Assembly: GCA_029779535.1 (NCBI GenBank)
Contig: JAKPAG010000049.1
Coordinates: forward strand, 29,462 to 93,461
Origin: Pseudomonadota bacterium
GTDB taxonomy: Bacteria > Pseudomonadota > Alphaproteobacteria > Sphingomonadales > Sphingomonadaceae
DNA length: 64,000 nucleotides
Direction: 5' to 3'
The notes beneath the pieces were generated by a model, which ran no database searches, was not told the DNA's origin, and worked only from the letters and a program-made list of their open reading frames with translations. This document shows, one piece after another, positions 9,212 to 18,441 of this stretch (the stretch's first letter is position 1; every line of letters starts with the position of its first letter). The position numbers were made by a program, and so were the translations under genes.

Positions 9212-10468
9212 ATGACCGCCAGCCAGCTCAGCATCCTGTTCTTCCTGCAACTGGCGGTGATCATCGCCGTGTGCCGCCTGGTCGGCGCATTCGTGCAGCG
9301 TTTCCTGGGCCAGCCGCAGGTGGTGGGCGAGATGATCGCCGGGGTGCTGCTTGGCCCCTCGATCCTGGGGTTGATCGCCCCGGGGCTGGAAGCCGCATTG
9401 TTTCCGGCCGAATCCAAGAAAGTGCTCTACGTCGGCGCGCAGCTGGGGGTGGGGCTGTACATGTTCCTGGTCGGACTGACCTTCGACAAGGCGGAATTCC
9501 GCAATAGCGCCGGATCGGCGGCGGCAGTGGCGTTCGGTTCGATGGCCGCACCCTTTGCCGTGGCCGCGCTGATGGCGCCCTGGCTGCTGGGGATCGACGG
9601 GCTGTTCACCCCGCGCGTCGGGACCGCGCAGGCCGCGCTGTTCCTGGGCGCGGCGATCGCGATCACCGCCTTTCCGATGCTGGCCCGGATCATCCACGAA
9701 CGCGGCATTGCCCATACCCAGCTGGGCACGCTGTCACTCTCGTCAGGGGCGATTGGCGATGCCGGGGCCTGGATCGTGGTCGCCGTGGTATTGGCCAGCC
9801 TCGGCGGCGGCGCGCACCTTGCCTGGCTGGCGGTGGGCGGCGGCCTTGGCTTTGCCTTTGTCATGGTGGTGATCGCCCCGCGACTGCTGGCCCCGCTCGC
9901 TGCGATCCATATGCGCAAGGGCGAAGTCGACATGAGCCTGCTTGGTGCGGTGCTGGTGCTGTTCCTGCTATCGGCCTTCGCGATGGATGCGGTTGGCATC
10001 CACGCGGTGTTCGGCGGCTTCCTGTTGGGCACGGCGATGCCGCGGGGCGCCTTTGCCGAGGAAGTGCGGGCCAAGCTTGAACCCTTCACCACGGTGTTCC
10101 TGCTGCCGATGTTCTTCACCTTCTCGGGGCTCAACACCCAGCTGGCGGTGGTCGACAACCTGGCGCTGGTCGCCGCCGCGCTGGCGATCCTGGCGGCTTC
10201 GATCCTGGCCAAGGGTGGGGCCTGCTATCTGGCTGCGCGGCTTTCAGGGCACGATCATGCCACCGCCATGGGGATCGGCGCGCTAATGAACGCGCGCGGG
10301 CTTATGGAACTGATCATCATCAACATCGGCTTGCAGCGGGGGGTGATCGAACCGGGGCTGTTCGCGATCCTGGTGGTCATGGCGATTGTGACCACGCTGA
10401 TGGCATCGCCGTTGTTCGAAGCCTTCTATGGCCGCCGCGCCCGCGCCGATGGGCGGCTGGCGAATTGA
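9212..10468 (+). CDS. CPA2-type cation:proton antiporter (KefB-like membrane domain)
   Basis: A 418-residue integral membrane protein of the Na+/H+ exchanger fold, with about 12 hydrophobic segments. CPA2 hallmarks are FLGQPQVVGEMIAGVLLGPS near the N-terminus, AIAITAFPMLARII in the ion-binding core and ALMNARGLMELIIINIG in the last third. There is no C-terminal TrkA-N/RCK domain, so nucleotide gating as in KefB/KefC is not expected. The ATG at 9212 is chosen because hydrophobicity starts directly after it; the open frame upstream (from 9125) is Arg/Pro-rich and lacks a signal. It is divergent from zwf. Confidence 0.88.
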   Translation: MTASQLSILFFLQLAVIIAVCRLVGAFVQRFLGQPQVVGEMIAGVLLGPSILGLIAPGLEAALFPAESKKVLYVGAQLGVGLYMFLVGLTFDKAEFRNSAGSAAAVAFGSMAAPFAVAALMAPWLLGIDGLFTPRVGTAQAALFLGAAIAITAFPMLARIIHERGIAHTQLGTLSLSSGAIGDAGAWIVVAVVLASLGGGAHLAWLAVGGGLGFAFVMVVIAPRLLAPLAAIHMRKGEVDMSLLGAVLVLFLLSAFAMDAVGIHAVFGGFLLGTAMPRGAFAEEVRAKLEPFTTVFLLPMFFTFSGLNTQLAVVDNLALVAAALAILAASILAKGGACYLAARLSGHDHATAMGIGALMNARGLMELIIINIGLQRGVIEPGLFAILVVMAIVTTLMASPLFEAFYGRRARADGRLAN

Positions 10469-10563
10469 TGGCAGGCGCAGCGCCGGTCGGTAGGTGATCC
10501 CAGCCATCCGGACGGCTTGCCCCGGATCAATTCGCCAGGGCCGCCGATCTGGTGCCGCGCGCT

Positions 10564-10610
10564 GGCAGCGCTTCCCGCCAGGCGCGCCCAGCAGGCAGGG
10601 AAGCGCTCCC
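10564..10610 (+). promoter_or_regulatory. Pair of LacI-type operators upstream of the locus A repressor
   Basis: GGCAGCGCTTCC (10564-10575) and GGGAAGCGCTCCC (10598-10610) share the AGCGCT centre with the stronger palindromes before the downstream TonB receptor. Their centres are 35 bp apart. Position 80-120 bp before the repressor start suggests autorepression by the adjacent LacI protein (inference). Confidence 0.5.
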
Positions 10611-10689
10611 GGCTTGCCAATCCCGACATTGGTTGCGACAATGGCCGGGTCGGACGCGGGGGCGTCCTTGCAAGCAGGCTCGTCGGGCA

Positions 10690-11718
10690 TTGAGCAAACC
10701 CACCATCGATGATGTCGCGGCGCTGGCCGGGGTGGCGCGTACCACGGTTTCGCGGGTGCTCAACCACCAGCCCAACGTGCGCGAGGAAGTGCGCGACAAG
10801 GTGATGCGCGCGGTGCAGATGCTGGGCTACCGGGTCAACCTGCAGGCGCGGCACCTGGCCGGGCGCAAGGCGCTGCGGCTGGCGCTGGTCCATGCCTCGG
10901 ACTTCGACAGCGAACCCAACTCCTATTTCGGTTCCGCGCTGGAACTGGGCGCGACGCGCGCTTCAGCCCGGATCGGGGCGCAGTTGGTCACCCACGTGGT
11001 CAACCAGAACGATCCCGGCGCGGCCGCCGAAATCATCGCCAATGCCAGCGACGACCAGTGCGACGGGATCATCCTGACCCCGCCCTTCGCCGATGATATC
11101 GAGCTGCTGCGCGCGCTGGAGGCGATGGGCTGCCGCGTCGCCGCGATCGCCGCGGGGCCGGCCAGCGAAGCCGTGGTCGCGACCCTGGGGATCGACGATC
11201 GCCAGGCCGGCTACGACATCGGCCGCCACCTGCTGGACCAGGGGCATCGCGCCTTCGGGTTCATCAAGGGGTTGTCCGGCCACCTTTCGGCCGAAACCCG
11301 CTTCGATGGCTTTGCCGCCGCCCTGGCCGAGGCCGGCATCCCGGACGAAGCCATTGCCCGGGAACGCGGCAATTTCACATTCCGTTCGGGCCTTGAATGC
11401 GCCCAGCGCCTGCTGGGCCGGGCCGAACCGATCACAGCGCTGGTCTGCGCCAACGACGACATGGCCGCGGGCGCGCTGCTGGCGGCGCACAAGCTGGGTC
11501 TGCGCATTCCGCAGGATATCGCGATCACCGGGTTCGACGATACGCCGGTGTCGGAAATCGTCTGGCCGCCGCTGACCACCATTCACCAGCCGCTGCGCGC
11601 GATGGGCGCGCGGGCGGTGGAACGCCTCGCCGAACTGGTCGGCGGGCAGCCCGCCGGGGGTGGGCGCGAAGTGCTGGAACACCGGCTGGTGGTGCGGGAA
11701 TCCAGCCAGTCCAGCTAG
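10690..11718 (+). CDS. LacI family transcriptional repressor (locus A)
   Basis: A 342-residue LacI/GalR repressor. The N-terminal helix-turn-helix and hinge read TIDDVAALAGVARTTVSRVLN through HLAGRKALRLAL; a periplasmic-binding-protein-like sensor domain follows, with ITGFDDTPVSE near the end. The HTH begins within three residues of a TTG at 10690, taken as the start; the frame is open further upstream (to 10552), but that part carries the operators and is not protein-like. It directly precedes the TonB receptor operon on the same strand, with two matching palindromes between. The inducer is probably a glucoside, judged from the downstream enzymes. Confidence 0.88.
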   Translation: MSKPTIDDVAALAGVARTTVSRVLNHQPNVREEVRDKVMRAVQMLGYRVNLQARHLAGRKALRLALVHASDFDSEPNSYFGSALELGATRASARIGAQLVTHVVNQNDPGAAAEIIANASDDQCDGIILTPPFADDIELLRALEAMGCRVAAIAAGPASEAVVATLGIDDRQAGYDIGRHLLDQGHRAFGFIKGLSGHLSAETRFDGFAAALAEAGIPDEAIARERGNFTFRSGLECAQRLLGRAEPITALVCANDDMAAGALLAAHKLGLRIPQDIAITGFDDTPVSEIVWPPLTTIHQPLRAMGARAVERLAELVGGQPAGGGREVLEHRLVVRESSQSS

Positions 11719-11740
11719 GCGCGGCGGCGTCCGGCACGGC

Positions 11741-11804
11741 ATTGGAAGCGCTTCCTATTGACCTTCGGGCTCGAATGCGGCAGATGATTGGAAGCGCTTC
11801 CAAT
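11741..11804 (+). promoter_or_regulatory. Promoter region with two LacI operators ahead of TonB receptor 1
   Basis: ATTGGAAGCGCTTCCTAT (11741-11758, one mismatched pair) and ATTGGAAGCGCTTCCAAT (11787-11804, perfect 18-bp palindrome) are centred 46 bp apart. A -35-like TTGACC lies at 11758-11763, so the first site abuts the -35 and the second falls near the expected -10/start. This is typical for repression by a bound LacI dimer pair. No strong -10 is visible. Confidence 0.72.
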
Positions 11805-11874
11805 TGTCGTGCTGCCGGGAGGAGACTGGCCAGCACAGGAATTTGGCGAAATACGGCGCTTATGGAGGGGATCA

Positions 11875-14775
11875 ATGGCAATGAGGGATACCACCGGCCG
11901 CGCCGAGAATCGGCTGCCGCGCACCTACCGTTTCGGGCTGACCGCCGCGTCCACGCTGGCGCTGGCTGCCATGGCGCCGCAAGTGGCGCTGGCCCAGGAC
12001 GCCGCGCCGGCTGACGAGGCGCTGACCGATGCCAACGGCGAAATCGTTGTGTCGGGGATCCGCTATTCGATTGCCAATTCGATCAACCTGAAGCGCAATG
12101 CCGAAAGCATCGTCGAATCGATCTCGGCCGAGGAAATCGGCAAGCTGCCCGATGTCTCGATTGCGGAATCGATCGCCCGCCTGCCGGGCCTTGCCGCGCA
12201 GCGCGTCGGCGGCCGCGCACAGTCGATCTCGATCCGCGGCCTTTCGCCGGACTTCACCACCACCTTCCTCAATGGCCGCCAGCAGGCCAGTTCGGGCGAC
12301 AACCGCTCGGTCGAGTTTGACCAGTATCCCTCGGAACTGCTGCAGAGCGTGGTGGTCTACAAGACGCCTGACGCCTCGATCGCGGGCATGGGCCTGTCGG
12401 GCTCGGCGGACCTGCGCACCGTGCGGCCGCTGGAATTCGGCAAGCAGGCGATCGCGCTCAACCTGCGCGGCGAACTGAACAGCGGCGGCCGCCTGAACAA
12501 GGACGTGCGCAACTGGGGCTGGCGCGGCAGTGCCAGCTGGATCGGGCAGAGCGAGGACGGCACCCTGGGCTGGGCGCTGGGCTATGCCCACCTCGACAGC
12601 CCCAGCCAGAACCGCCACATCAAGGCCTACAATTACGAAACCTTCTGCTGCGGGATCGACAACAACATCTTCCCCGCCGCGAACAAGGGTGCGACCTTCG
12701 TCACCGGGCAGGAAGCCTTCGCCTACTCGCGCGAGAACAAGCGCGACGCGGCGATCGGCATTCTCGAATGGAAGCCGAGCGATGCGATCCACTCCACGCT
12801 CGACCTCTACTATTCGCGCTTCAAGCAGAAGGAAGTGATGCGCGGCAGCCAGTGGTTCTCGAACGTCTGGGCCGATAGCCAGACCTTCGCCAATACCACC
12901 ACCGCCACACTGGGCGGGACCACGGTTGGCGTGACCGGTACCACCACCGGCGTCGCCCCGCAGCTGCGAAACGACTACAACACCCGCGAAGACCGCCTGT
13001 TCTCGGCCGGGTGGAACACCGAATTCGCGCTCGGCGATCACACCACGCTGGTCACCGACCTGTCCTATTCGCGCAACAAGCGCCATGAAAGCATCACCGA
13101 AACCTATGCCGGCTATGGCTGCTGCGCCACTTCGGCGACGCAGAACGCCAACCGCACCTTCGACAGCATCGGCTGGGATTTCACCCGTTTCCTGGCCGGC
13201 GATGGCATGCCCGACTGGAGCGAAGGGCTGAACTATGCCGATGCCAGCAAGGTCTCGCTGGGTGACCGCGCGCCGTGGGGCGGCTGGGGCCATGATGGTG
13301 CAACCAAGAACCCGCACGTGGTCGAAAAGGTCTGGGCTGCCGACCTGGGCCTGAAGCGCGAATTCGACGGCGGTTTCATCAAGAGCGTCGAGCTCGGCGG
13401 CAACTATACCCGCCGGACCAAGACCAAGTCGGTCGATGAGTACGACCTGTTCCTGAAGAACAACCGCACCCAGACGCTGGTCGGTTCGCAGTACCTGGTC
13501 CAGCCCACCTCGCTCGGCTTTGCCGGGATGGGCGGCGTGCTGGCGGTGGACCTGCGCTCGGCGCTGCCGGTCTATTATGACCAGGTGGTCTATATTGACG
13601 CTAACACCTTCGACAAGTCGTGGGACATCGCGGAAGACATCTGGACCGCCAAGGCCAAGGTCAACCTTGAGGCTGGCAACCTGCACGGCAACATCGGCCT
13701 GCAGATGGTCCACCAGAAGCAGGCTTCGGACGGCAGCGCGATCAACGTGGTGGTGACGCCGCGCGTGGTCACCCCGATCAGCCGCGAGACCAGCTATACC
13801 GACTGGCTGCCCAGCCTGAACCTGATTTACGAACTGGGCGGCGGACACCGCCTGCGGCTGGCTGCATCCAAGACCATGGCGCGCCCGCGCATGGACGAAA
13901 TGCGCGCCGACTTCATCCCCGGCTTCAGCAATCCGTGTTCGGGCAGCGGCGGGTCCTCGGCTCAGTGCCAGCCCGGCGGGACGATCCACCCGTGGACGGC
14001 CAACGGCGGCAATCCCTATCTCGAACCGTGGCGCGCCAAGGCGGTCGACGTGGCCTATGAATGGTACATCGACAAGTCGAGCTACATCTCGATCGCGGGT
14101 TTCTACAAGCACCTCGACAACTACATCTACCAGCAGACCCAGGCTTTCGATTTCACTGGCCTGGCGCTGCCGACCACCGCAGTGATCCCCGCCGGGGTAA
14201 CGGTCAGCCCGGTAGGCCAGATCACCCAGCCGGCCAATGGCAAGGGCGGCAAGCTCTATGGCCTGGAAGTGTCGGGCGCACTGGGGCTGGGCAAACTGGT
14301 TCCGGCACTGGACGGCTTCGGCATCCTGGGCAGCTACAGCTACACCAAGTCGGAACTGCACCCGACCACCTCGACCAACGTCAAGACGATCGCGGCAACG
14401 CGTATCCCGGGGCTGTCGGGTACGGTCTACAACATCACCGGCTACTTCGAGAAGTGGGGCTTCCAGGCCCGCGCCAGCTATCGCTACCGCTCCGCCTTCA
14501 AGGGTGAGGTGGTGCAGCTGTTCGCGGCGCGCGGGGCAACCGAAATCCTTGCGGACAAGCAGCTTGATGCGCAGCTTGGCTACACCTTCGCCGAAGGCTC
14601 GAAGCTGGAAGGGCTGTCGCTGCTGTTCCAGGTGAACAACCTGACGGATTCGCCCTATCGCACCCGCCTGGGCGTCGATGATGGCGGCGCGCGGACCTCG
14701 GATGGCAGCGCGTTGCCGGAAACCTACGAAAAGTATGGCCGCCAGTTCCTGCTGGGCGCCAGCTACCGGTTCTGA
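11875..14775 (+). CDS. TonB-dependent receptor, carbohydrate type (locus A)
   Basis: A 966-residue outer-membrane receptor of the Caulobacter/Xanthomonas sugar-uptake group. An extended signal peptide ends at VALAQDAAP. Then come the TonB-box-like EIVVSGIRYS and a plug domain with IGKLPDVSIAESIARLPGL and the SISIRGLSPDFTTTFLNGR motif. A long beta-barrel ends in Phe (LGASYRF). The start at 11875 has GGAGGGG 5 nt upstream. Position between a LacI repressor and GH3/GH30 enzymes points to beta-glucan oligosaccharides as ligand (inference). Confidence 0.93.
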   Translation: MAMRDTTGRAENRLPRTYRFGLTAASTLALAAMAPQVALAQDAAPADEALTDANGEIVVSGIRYSIANSINLKRNAESIVESISAEEIGKLPDVSIAESIARLPGLAAQRVGGRAQSISIRGLSPDFTTTFLNGRQQASSGDNRSVEFDQYPSELLQSVVVYKTPDASIAGMGLSGSADLRTVRPLEFGKQAIALNLRGELNSGGRLNKDVRNWGWRGSASWIGQSEDGTLGWALGYAHLDSPSQNRHIKAYNYETFCCGIDNNIFPAANKGATFVTGQEAFAYSRENKRDAAIGILEWKPSDAIHSTLDLYYSRFKQKEVMRGSQWFSNVWADSQTFANTTTATLGGTTVGVTGTTTGVAPQLRNDYNTREDRLFSAGWNTEFALGDHTTLVTDLSYSRNKRHESITETYAGYGCCATSATQNANRTFDSIGWDFTRFLAGDGMPDWSEGLNYADASKVSLGDRAPWGGWGHDGATKNPHVVEKVWAADLGLKREFDGGFIKSVELGGNYTRRTKTKSVDEYDLFLKNNRTQTLVGSQYLVQPTSLGFAGMGGVLAVDLRSALPVYYDQVVYIDANTFDKSWDIAEDIWTAKAKVNLEAGNLHGNIGLQMVHQKQASDGSAINVVVTPRVVTPISRETSYTDWLPSLNLIYELGGGHRLRLAASKTMARPRMDEMRADFIPGFSNPCSGSGGSSAQCQPGGTIHPWTANGGNPYLEPWRAKAVDVAYEWYIDKSSYISIAGFYKHLDNYIYQQTQAFDFTGLALPTTAVIPAGVTVSPVGQITQPANGKGGKLYGLEVSGALGLGKLVPALDGFGILGSYSYTKSELHPTTSTNVKTIAATRIPGLSGTVYNITGYFEKWGFQARASYRYRSAFKGEVVQLFAARGATEILADKQLDAQLGYTFAEGSKLEGLSLLFQVNNLTDSPYRTRLGVDDGGARTSDGSALPETYEKYGRQFLLGASYRF

Positions 14776-14925
14776 CCGGACCCGTGACGGGCGCGTCCAG
14801 CCATGGGCGCTCCCGCACCCGGCGGGCCAGGCCTGGCGCATCCGGCCACAGTCGGATCGCGCCGGCATGAGGGGCCTGGTCCAGCCGGACCTTTTTCAGA
14901 CAAGCAAGAGGCCAACCGGAACTTG

Positions 14926-16896
14926 ATGATGCGTAACAGGCCTGCCCTGCTTTCGATCCTGCTGCTGGCCGGTTCTGCCGCCGCCATGGCTGCCAGCCCC
15001 GCCAAGCCGCCGCGCTGGAGCGCGGACGAGGCCAAGACCATCGCCGCCTGGCAGCCCCGCGCTGCCGCCCGCCCCGATCCCCGGGTCGAAGCGCGGATCC
15101 GCCGCATTCTGGCCGGCATGACGCTGGAACAGAAGATCGGGCAGATGACCCAGCCCAGCATCCTGTCGATCACGCCGGATGAAGTGCGCCAGCATTACAT
15201 CGGCTCGATCCTCAACGGCGGCGGCGGCTGGCCCGGTGGCAATAAGCATGCCGCTGTGGCCGATTGGGTCGGTCTGGCCAAGGCTTACGACACGGCGGCG
15301 CTGGCCAGTGACATGAAGGTCAAGGTGCCGCTGGTCTGGGGCGTGGATGCGGTCCACGGCCACAACAACGTGTTCGGCGCGACCACCTTTCCCCAGAACA
15401 TCGGGCTGGGCGCGGCGGGCGATCCCGATCTGGTCGAACGGATCGGGCGGGCCACCGCGCGGCAGGTTCGCTCCACCGGGATCGGCTGGGCCTTTGCTCC
15501 GACGCTGGCGGTGGTCCAGAACCAGCGCTGGGGGCGCAGTTATGAAAGCTATGGCAGCGATCCGGCGCTGGTATCGCGCCTGGGCGCGGCGCTGGTGCAC
15601 GGCTTGCAGGGCAAGCTGACCGGCGATGGCGACGTGCTGGCATCGGCCAAGCACTTCGTCGGCGATGGCGGCACCTGGCGCGGGATCGACCAGGGCGAGA
15701 ACCGCGCGGGCGAAGCGACGCTGGCCAGCCTGCACGGTGCGGGTTACTACGCGGCGCTGGACGCCGGGGTGCAGACCGTGATGGTCAGCTACAATTCCTG
15801 GGCGCGCGACGGTGCGGCCAATATGGGCAAGCTGCACGGCAACCGCGCGCTGGTGACCGGCGTGCTCAAGCAGCGGCTCAAGTTCGACGGACTGGTCGTG
15901 TCCGACTGGAACGCTATCGAGCAGGTTGCCGGGTGCGAACGCGATCATTGCCCCGCCGCGATCAATGCCGGGGTCGACCTGTTCATGGTTCCCGACAACT
16001 GGAAGACCTTCATTGCCAAGACCGTGGCCGACGTGCGCGAAGGCCGCGTGCCTATGGCGCGGATCGACGATGCCGTCAGCCGGATCCTGCGGGTCAAGCT
16101 GCGCATGGGGTTGTTCGACCGGCCGACCACCGCCGGCGCGCTGACCGGCGATGCCAGCCAGCTGGCTGCGCGCGACCTGGCCCAGGAAGCCGTGCGCAAG
16201 AGCGCGGTCCTGCTCAAGAACGATGGCGCCGCCTTGCCGCTGGCCCCGGGTAAGCGCCTGCTGGTGGTGGGCGCGGCGGCTGACAGCTTCCCCGCGCAGT
16301 CGGGCGGCTGGTCGCTGACCTGGCAGGGCGAGGAAACCGACAATGCCGACTATCCGCTGGGCGAAACCCTGCTGGGCGGGCTGCGCCGGGTTTACGGCGC
16401 GGACAACGTCACCTTCTCGGCCGATGGCAGCGCCTTTGCTCCGGGCAAGTTCGACGCGGTGATCGCGGTGCTGGGCGAACGGCCCTATGCCGAAATGAAA
16501 GGCGACGTGCGCTGGCCCGCGCCGCTGGCCCATTCGGCGCTCTACCCCGATCAGGCCGCCTTGCTGGGGCGTGTGGCCGGGCAGGGCGTGCCAGTGGTCA
16601 GCCTCCTCTATTCGGGCCGCACCACCTATGCCACCGATCTGATCAACCGTTCCGACGCCTTCGTCGCCGCGTTCCTGCCCGGGACCGAGGCTGGGGCGCT
16701 GGCCGATCTGCTGGCCGGGCGGCAAGGCCTGGATTTTCGGGGCCGCCTGTCCTTTGCCTGGCCCAACACCGCCTGCCCATCGGGTGGTGAGCCGGCGAGT
16801 GAGCGGCTGTTCTCGCGGGGCTTCGGCCTGAGCTATGCCGGCCGGGTCGCAACGGGCCGCCTCGCCGAAGCCCCCATCCTCGCCGCTTGCCCCTGA
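14926..16896 (+). CDS. Glycoside hydrolase family 3 beta-glucosidase/exo-glucanase
   Basis: A 656-residue secreted GH3 enzyme. Its signal peptide is MMRNRPALLSILLLAGSAAAMAA. The N-domain carries GVDAVHGHNN and KHFVGDGGT, and the catalytic nucleophile Asp is D327 in LVVSDWNA. The second alpha/beta domain runs to LSFAWPNT and the terminal FGLSYAG. The protein resembles ExoP-type beta-1,3/1,4-glucosidases of Caulobacter and Xanthomonas but stops shortly after FGLSYAG; many of those carry a further C-terminal domain. It probably trims beta-glucan oligosaccharides in the periplasm. Start codon 14926 is one of two adjacent ATGs. Confidence 0.9.
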   Translation: MMRNRPALLSILLLAGSAAAMAASPAKPPRWSADEAKTIAAWQPRAAARPDPRVEARIRRILAGMTLEQKIGQMTQPSILSITPDEVRQHYIGSILNGGGGWPGGNKHAAVADWVGLAKAYDTAALASDMKVKVPLVWGVDAVHGHNNVFGATTFPQNIGLGAAGDPDLVERIGRATARQVRSTGIGWAFAPTLAVVQNQRWGRSYESYGSDPALVSRLGAALVHGLQGKLTGDGDVLASAKHFVGDGGTWRGIDQGENRAGEATLASLHGAGYYAALDAGVQTVMVSYNSWARDGAANMGKLHGNRALVTGVLKQRLKFDGLVVSDWNAIEQVAGCERDHCPAAINAGVDLFMVPDNWKTFIAKTVADVREGRVPMARIDDAVSRILRVKLRMGLFDRPTTAGALTGDASQLAARDLAQEAVRKSAVLLKNDGAALPLAPGKRLLVVGAAADSFPAQSGGWSLTWQGEETDNADYPLGETLLGGLRRVYGADNVTFSADGSAFAPGKFDAVIAVLGERPYAEMKGDVRWPAPLAHSALYPDQAALLGRVAGQGVPVVSLLYSGRTTYATDLINRSDAFVAAFLPGTEAGALADLLAGRQGLDFRGRLSFAWPNTACPSGGEPASERLFSRGFGLSYAGRVATGRLAEAPILAACP

Positions 16897-16935
16897 CCGG
16901 CAGGCGTGCCAGCAGCGGGTAAGGGAGGTCGCAGG

Positions 16936-18441
16936 ATGACGCCGATCAGGAAAATTCTCATCGCCGGGGGCGGTTCCTCCGGCTGGATGACCGCGGCCCT
17001 GCTCGCCCGGCTGTTCCAGGGGCTCTACGAAATCGTGCTGGTCGAAAGCGAGCAGATCGGTACGATCGGCGTCGGCGAAGCGACCATCCCCGCGATCAAG
17101 AAATACACCGAGCTGCTGGGGCTGGACGAGGATGAATTCATCGCCCGCACCCAGGCCAGCTTCAAGCTGGGCATCCAGTTCGTCGACTGGTGGAAGCAGG
17201 GCTCCAGCTACATCCACGGTTTCGGGGTGATCGGGCAGGACTGGGAATGGCTGCGGATGCACCATTACTGGCTCAAGGCGAACCAGCAGGGCCGCGCCCA
17301 GGATTTCGCCGCCTATTCGATCAACACCGCCGCCGCGCTGGAAAACAAGTTCCTGCGCGCCCAGGTGCAGATGGGCGACAGCCCGCTCGGCCAGATTGCC
17401 CATGCGTTCCATTTCGATGCCGCGCTGTTTGCCCGGTTCCTGTCGGCCTATGCCCAGGAACGCGGCGTGCGGCGGCGCGAGGGCAGGATCGTCGACGTTA
17501 CCCTGCGCGGCGATGACGGGTTCATCGCAAGCGTGACGATGGACGATGGCGAAGAGATCGCCGCCGACCTGTTCATCGATTGCTCGGGCTTTCGCGGGCT
17601 GTTCATCAACCAGGCGCTGAAGGTGCCGTTCGATGACTGGTCGCACTGGCTGCCCTGCGACCGGGCGATCGCGGTGCCGTGCGAACGCTCGGACAATTTC
17701 ACGCCTTACACCCGCTCCACCGCGCATGGTGCGGGCTGGCAGTGGCGCATTCCGCTCCAGCACCGCACCGGCAACGGCCACGTCTTCTCCACCCGGTTCA
17801 TGGACGATGCAGAGGCCGAGCGCATCCTGCTTGCCAACCTCGACGGCGCGCCGCGCGCCGATCCGTTCAAGGTGGATTTCAAGGCGGGCAAGCGGCGCGA
17901 GCTGTGGCACAAGAACTGCGTTGCCGTGGGGCTGGCGGGCGGCTTTCTCGAGCCGCTGGAATCGACCAGCCTGCATCTGGTCCAGGCCGGGATCATCCGC
18001 CTGGTCCGGCTGCTGCCTGATGCCGGGTTCGATCCTGCCACCATTGCCGAATTCAACCGCCAGACCGATTTCGAATACGAGCGGATCCGCGATTTCATCA
18101 TCCTGCACTACAAGGCGACCGAACGCAGCGACACGCCGTTCTGGGACTATTGCCGGACGATGGACGTGCCCGAAACCTTGCAGCGCAAGCTGGACCTGTG
18201 GATGGCCAACGGTCGCATCTTCCGCGAGGATGAGGAACTGTTCGCCGAGGAAAGCTGGATCCAGGTCCTGCTGGGTCAGGGGATCGTGCCGCGCGGATAT
18301 GACCCCTTGGTCGACATCAAGAGCGACGCGCAGATCGCGCAGTACCTGGGCAATATCGCCGCGGTGATCGGCAAGTGCGTGGCGGTGATGCCCAGCCACG
18401 CCGAATACGTCGCCAAGACCTGCCCCGCGCCGGCGGCATGA
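16936..18441 (+). CDS. Tryptophan-halogenase-like flavoprotein (locus A)
   Basis: A 501-residue cytoplasmic protein of the flavin-dependent tryptophan halogenase family. It has the FAD-binding AGGGSSG (residues 10-16), the halogenase signature WQWRIP (268-273), the tunnel Lys K77 in SFKLGIQF (equivalent to PrnA K79) and E342 in EPLESTSLHL. All catalytic landmarks are intact. AAGGGAGG precedes the ATG at 16936. It sits inside the glycosidase operon, with an ATGA overlap into GH30. Free tryptophan is not established as substrate for the TonB-receptor-associated members of this family; the role in sugar use is unknown. Confidence 0.9.
   Translation: MTPIRKILIAGGGSSGWMTAALLARLFQGLYEIVLVESEQIGTIGVGEATIPAIKKYTELLGLDEDEFIARTQASFKLGIQFVDWWKQGSSYIHGFGVIGQDWEWLRMHHYWLKANQQGRAQDFAAYSINTAAALENKFLRAQVQMGDSPLGQIAHAFHFDAALFARFLSAYAQERGVRRREGRIVDVTLRGDDGFIASVTMDDGEEIAADLFIDCSGFRGLFINQALKVPFDDWSHWLPCDRAIAVPCERSDNFTPYTRSTAHGAGWQWRIPLQHRTGNGHVFSTRFMDDAEAERILLANLDGAPRADPFKVDFKAGKRRELWHKNCVAVGLAGGFLEPLESTSLHLVQAGIIRLVRLLPDAGFDPATIAEFNRQTDFEYERIRDFIILHYKATERSDTPFWDYCRTMDVPETLQRKLDLWMANGRIFREDEELFAEESWIQVLLGQGIVPRGYDPLVDIKSDAQIAQYLGNIAAVIGKCVAVMPSHAEYVAKTCPAPAA

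Noticed and set aside
11872..18399. Very long open frames on the minus strand (about 1,000 and 1,170 codons) opposite TonB receptor 1, GH3 and the halogenase
   Set aside because: They are antisense mirror frames of high-GC genes; the translations have no domain pattern and the plus-strand genes have clear motifs and ribosome sites.
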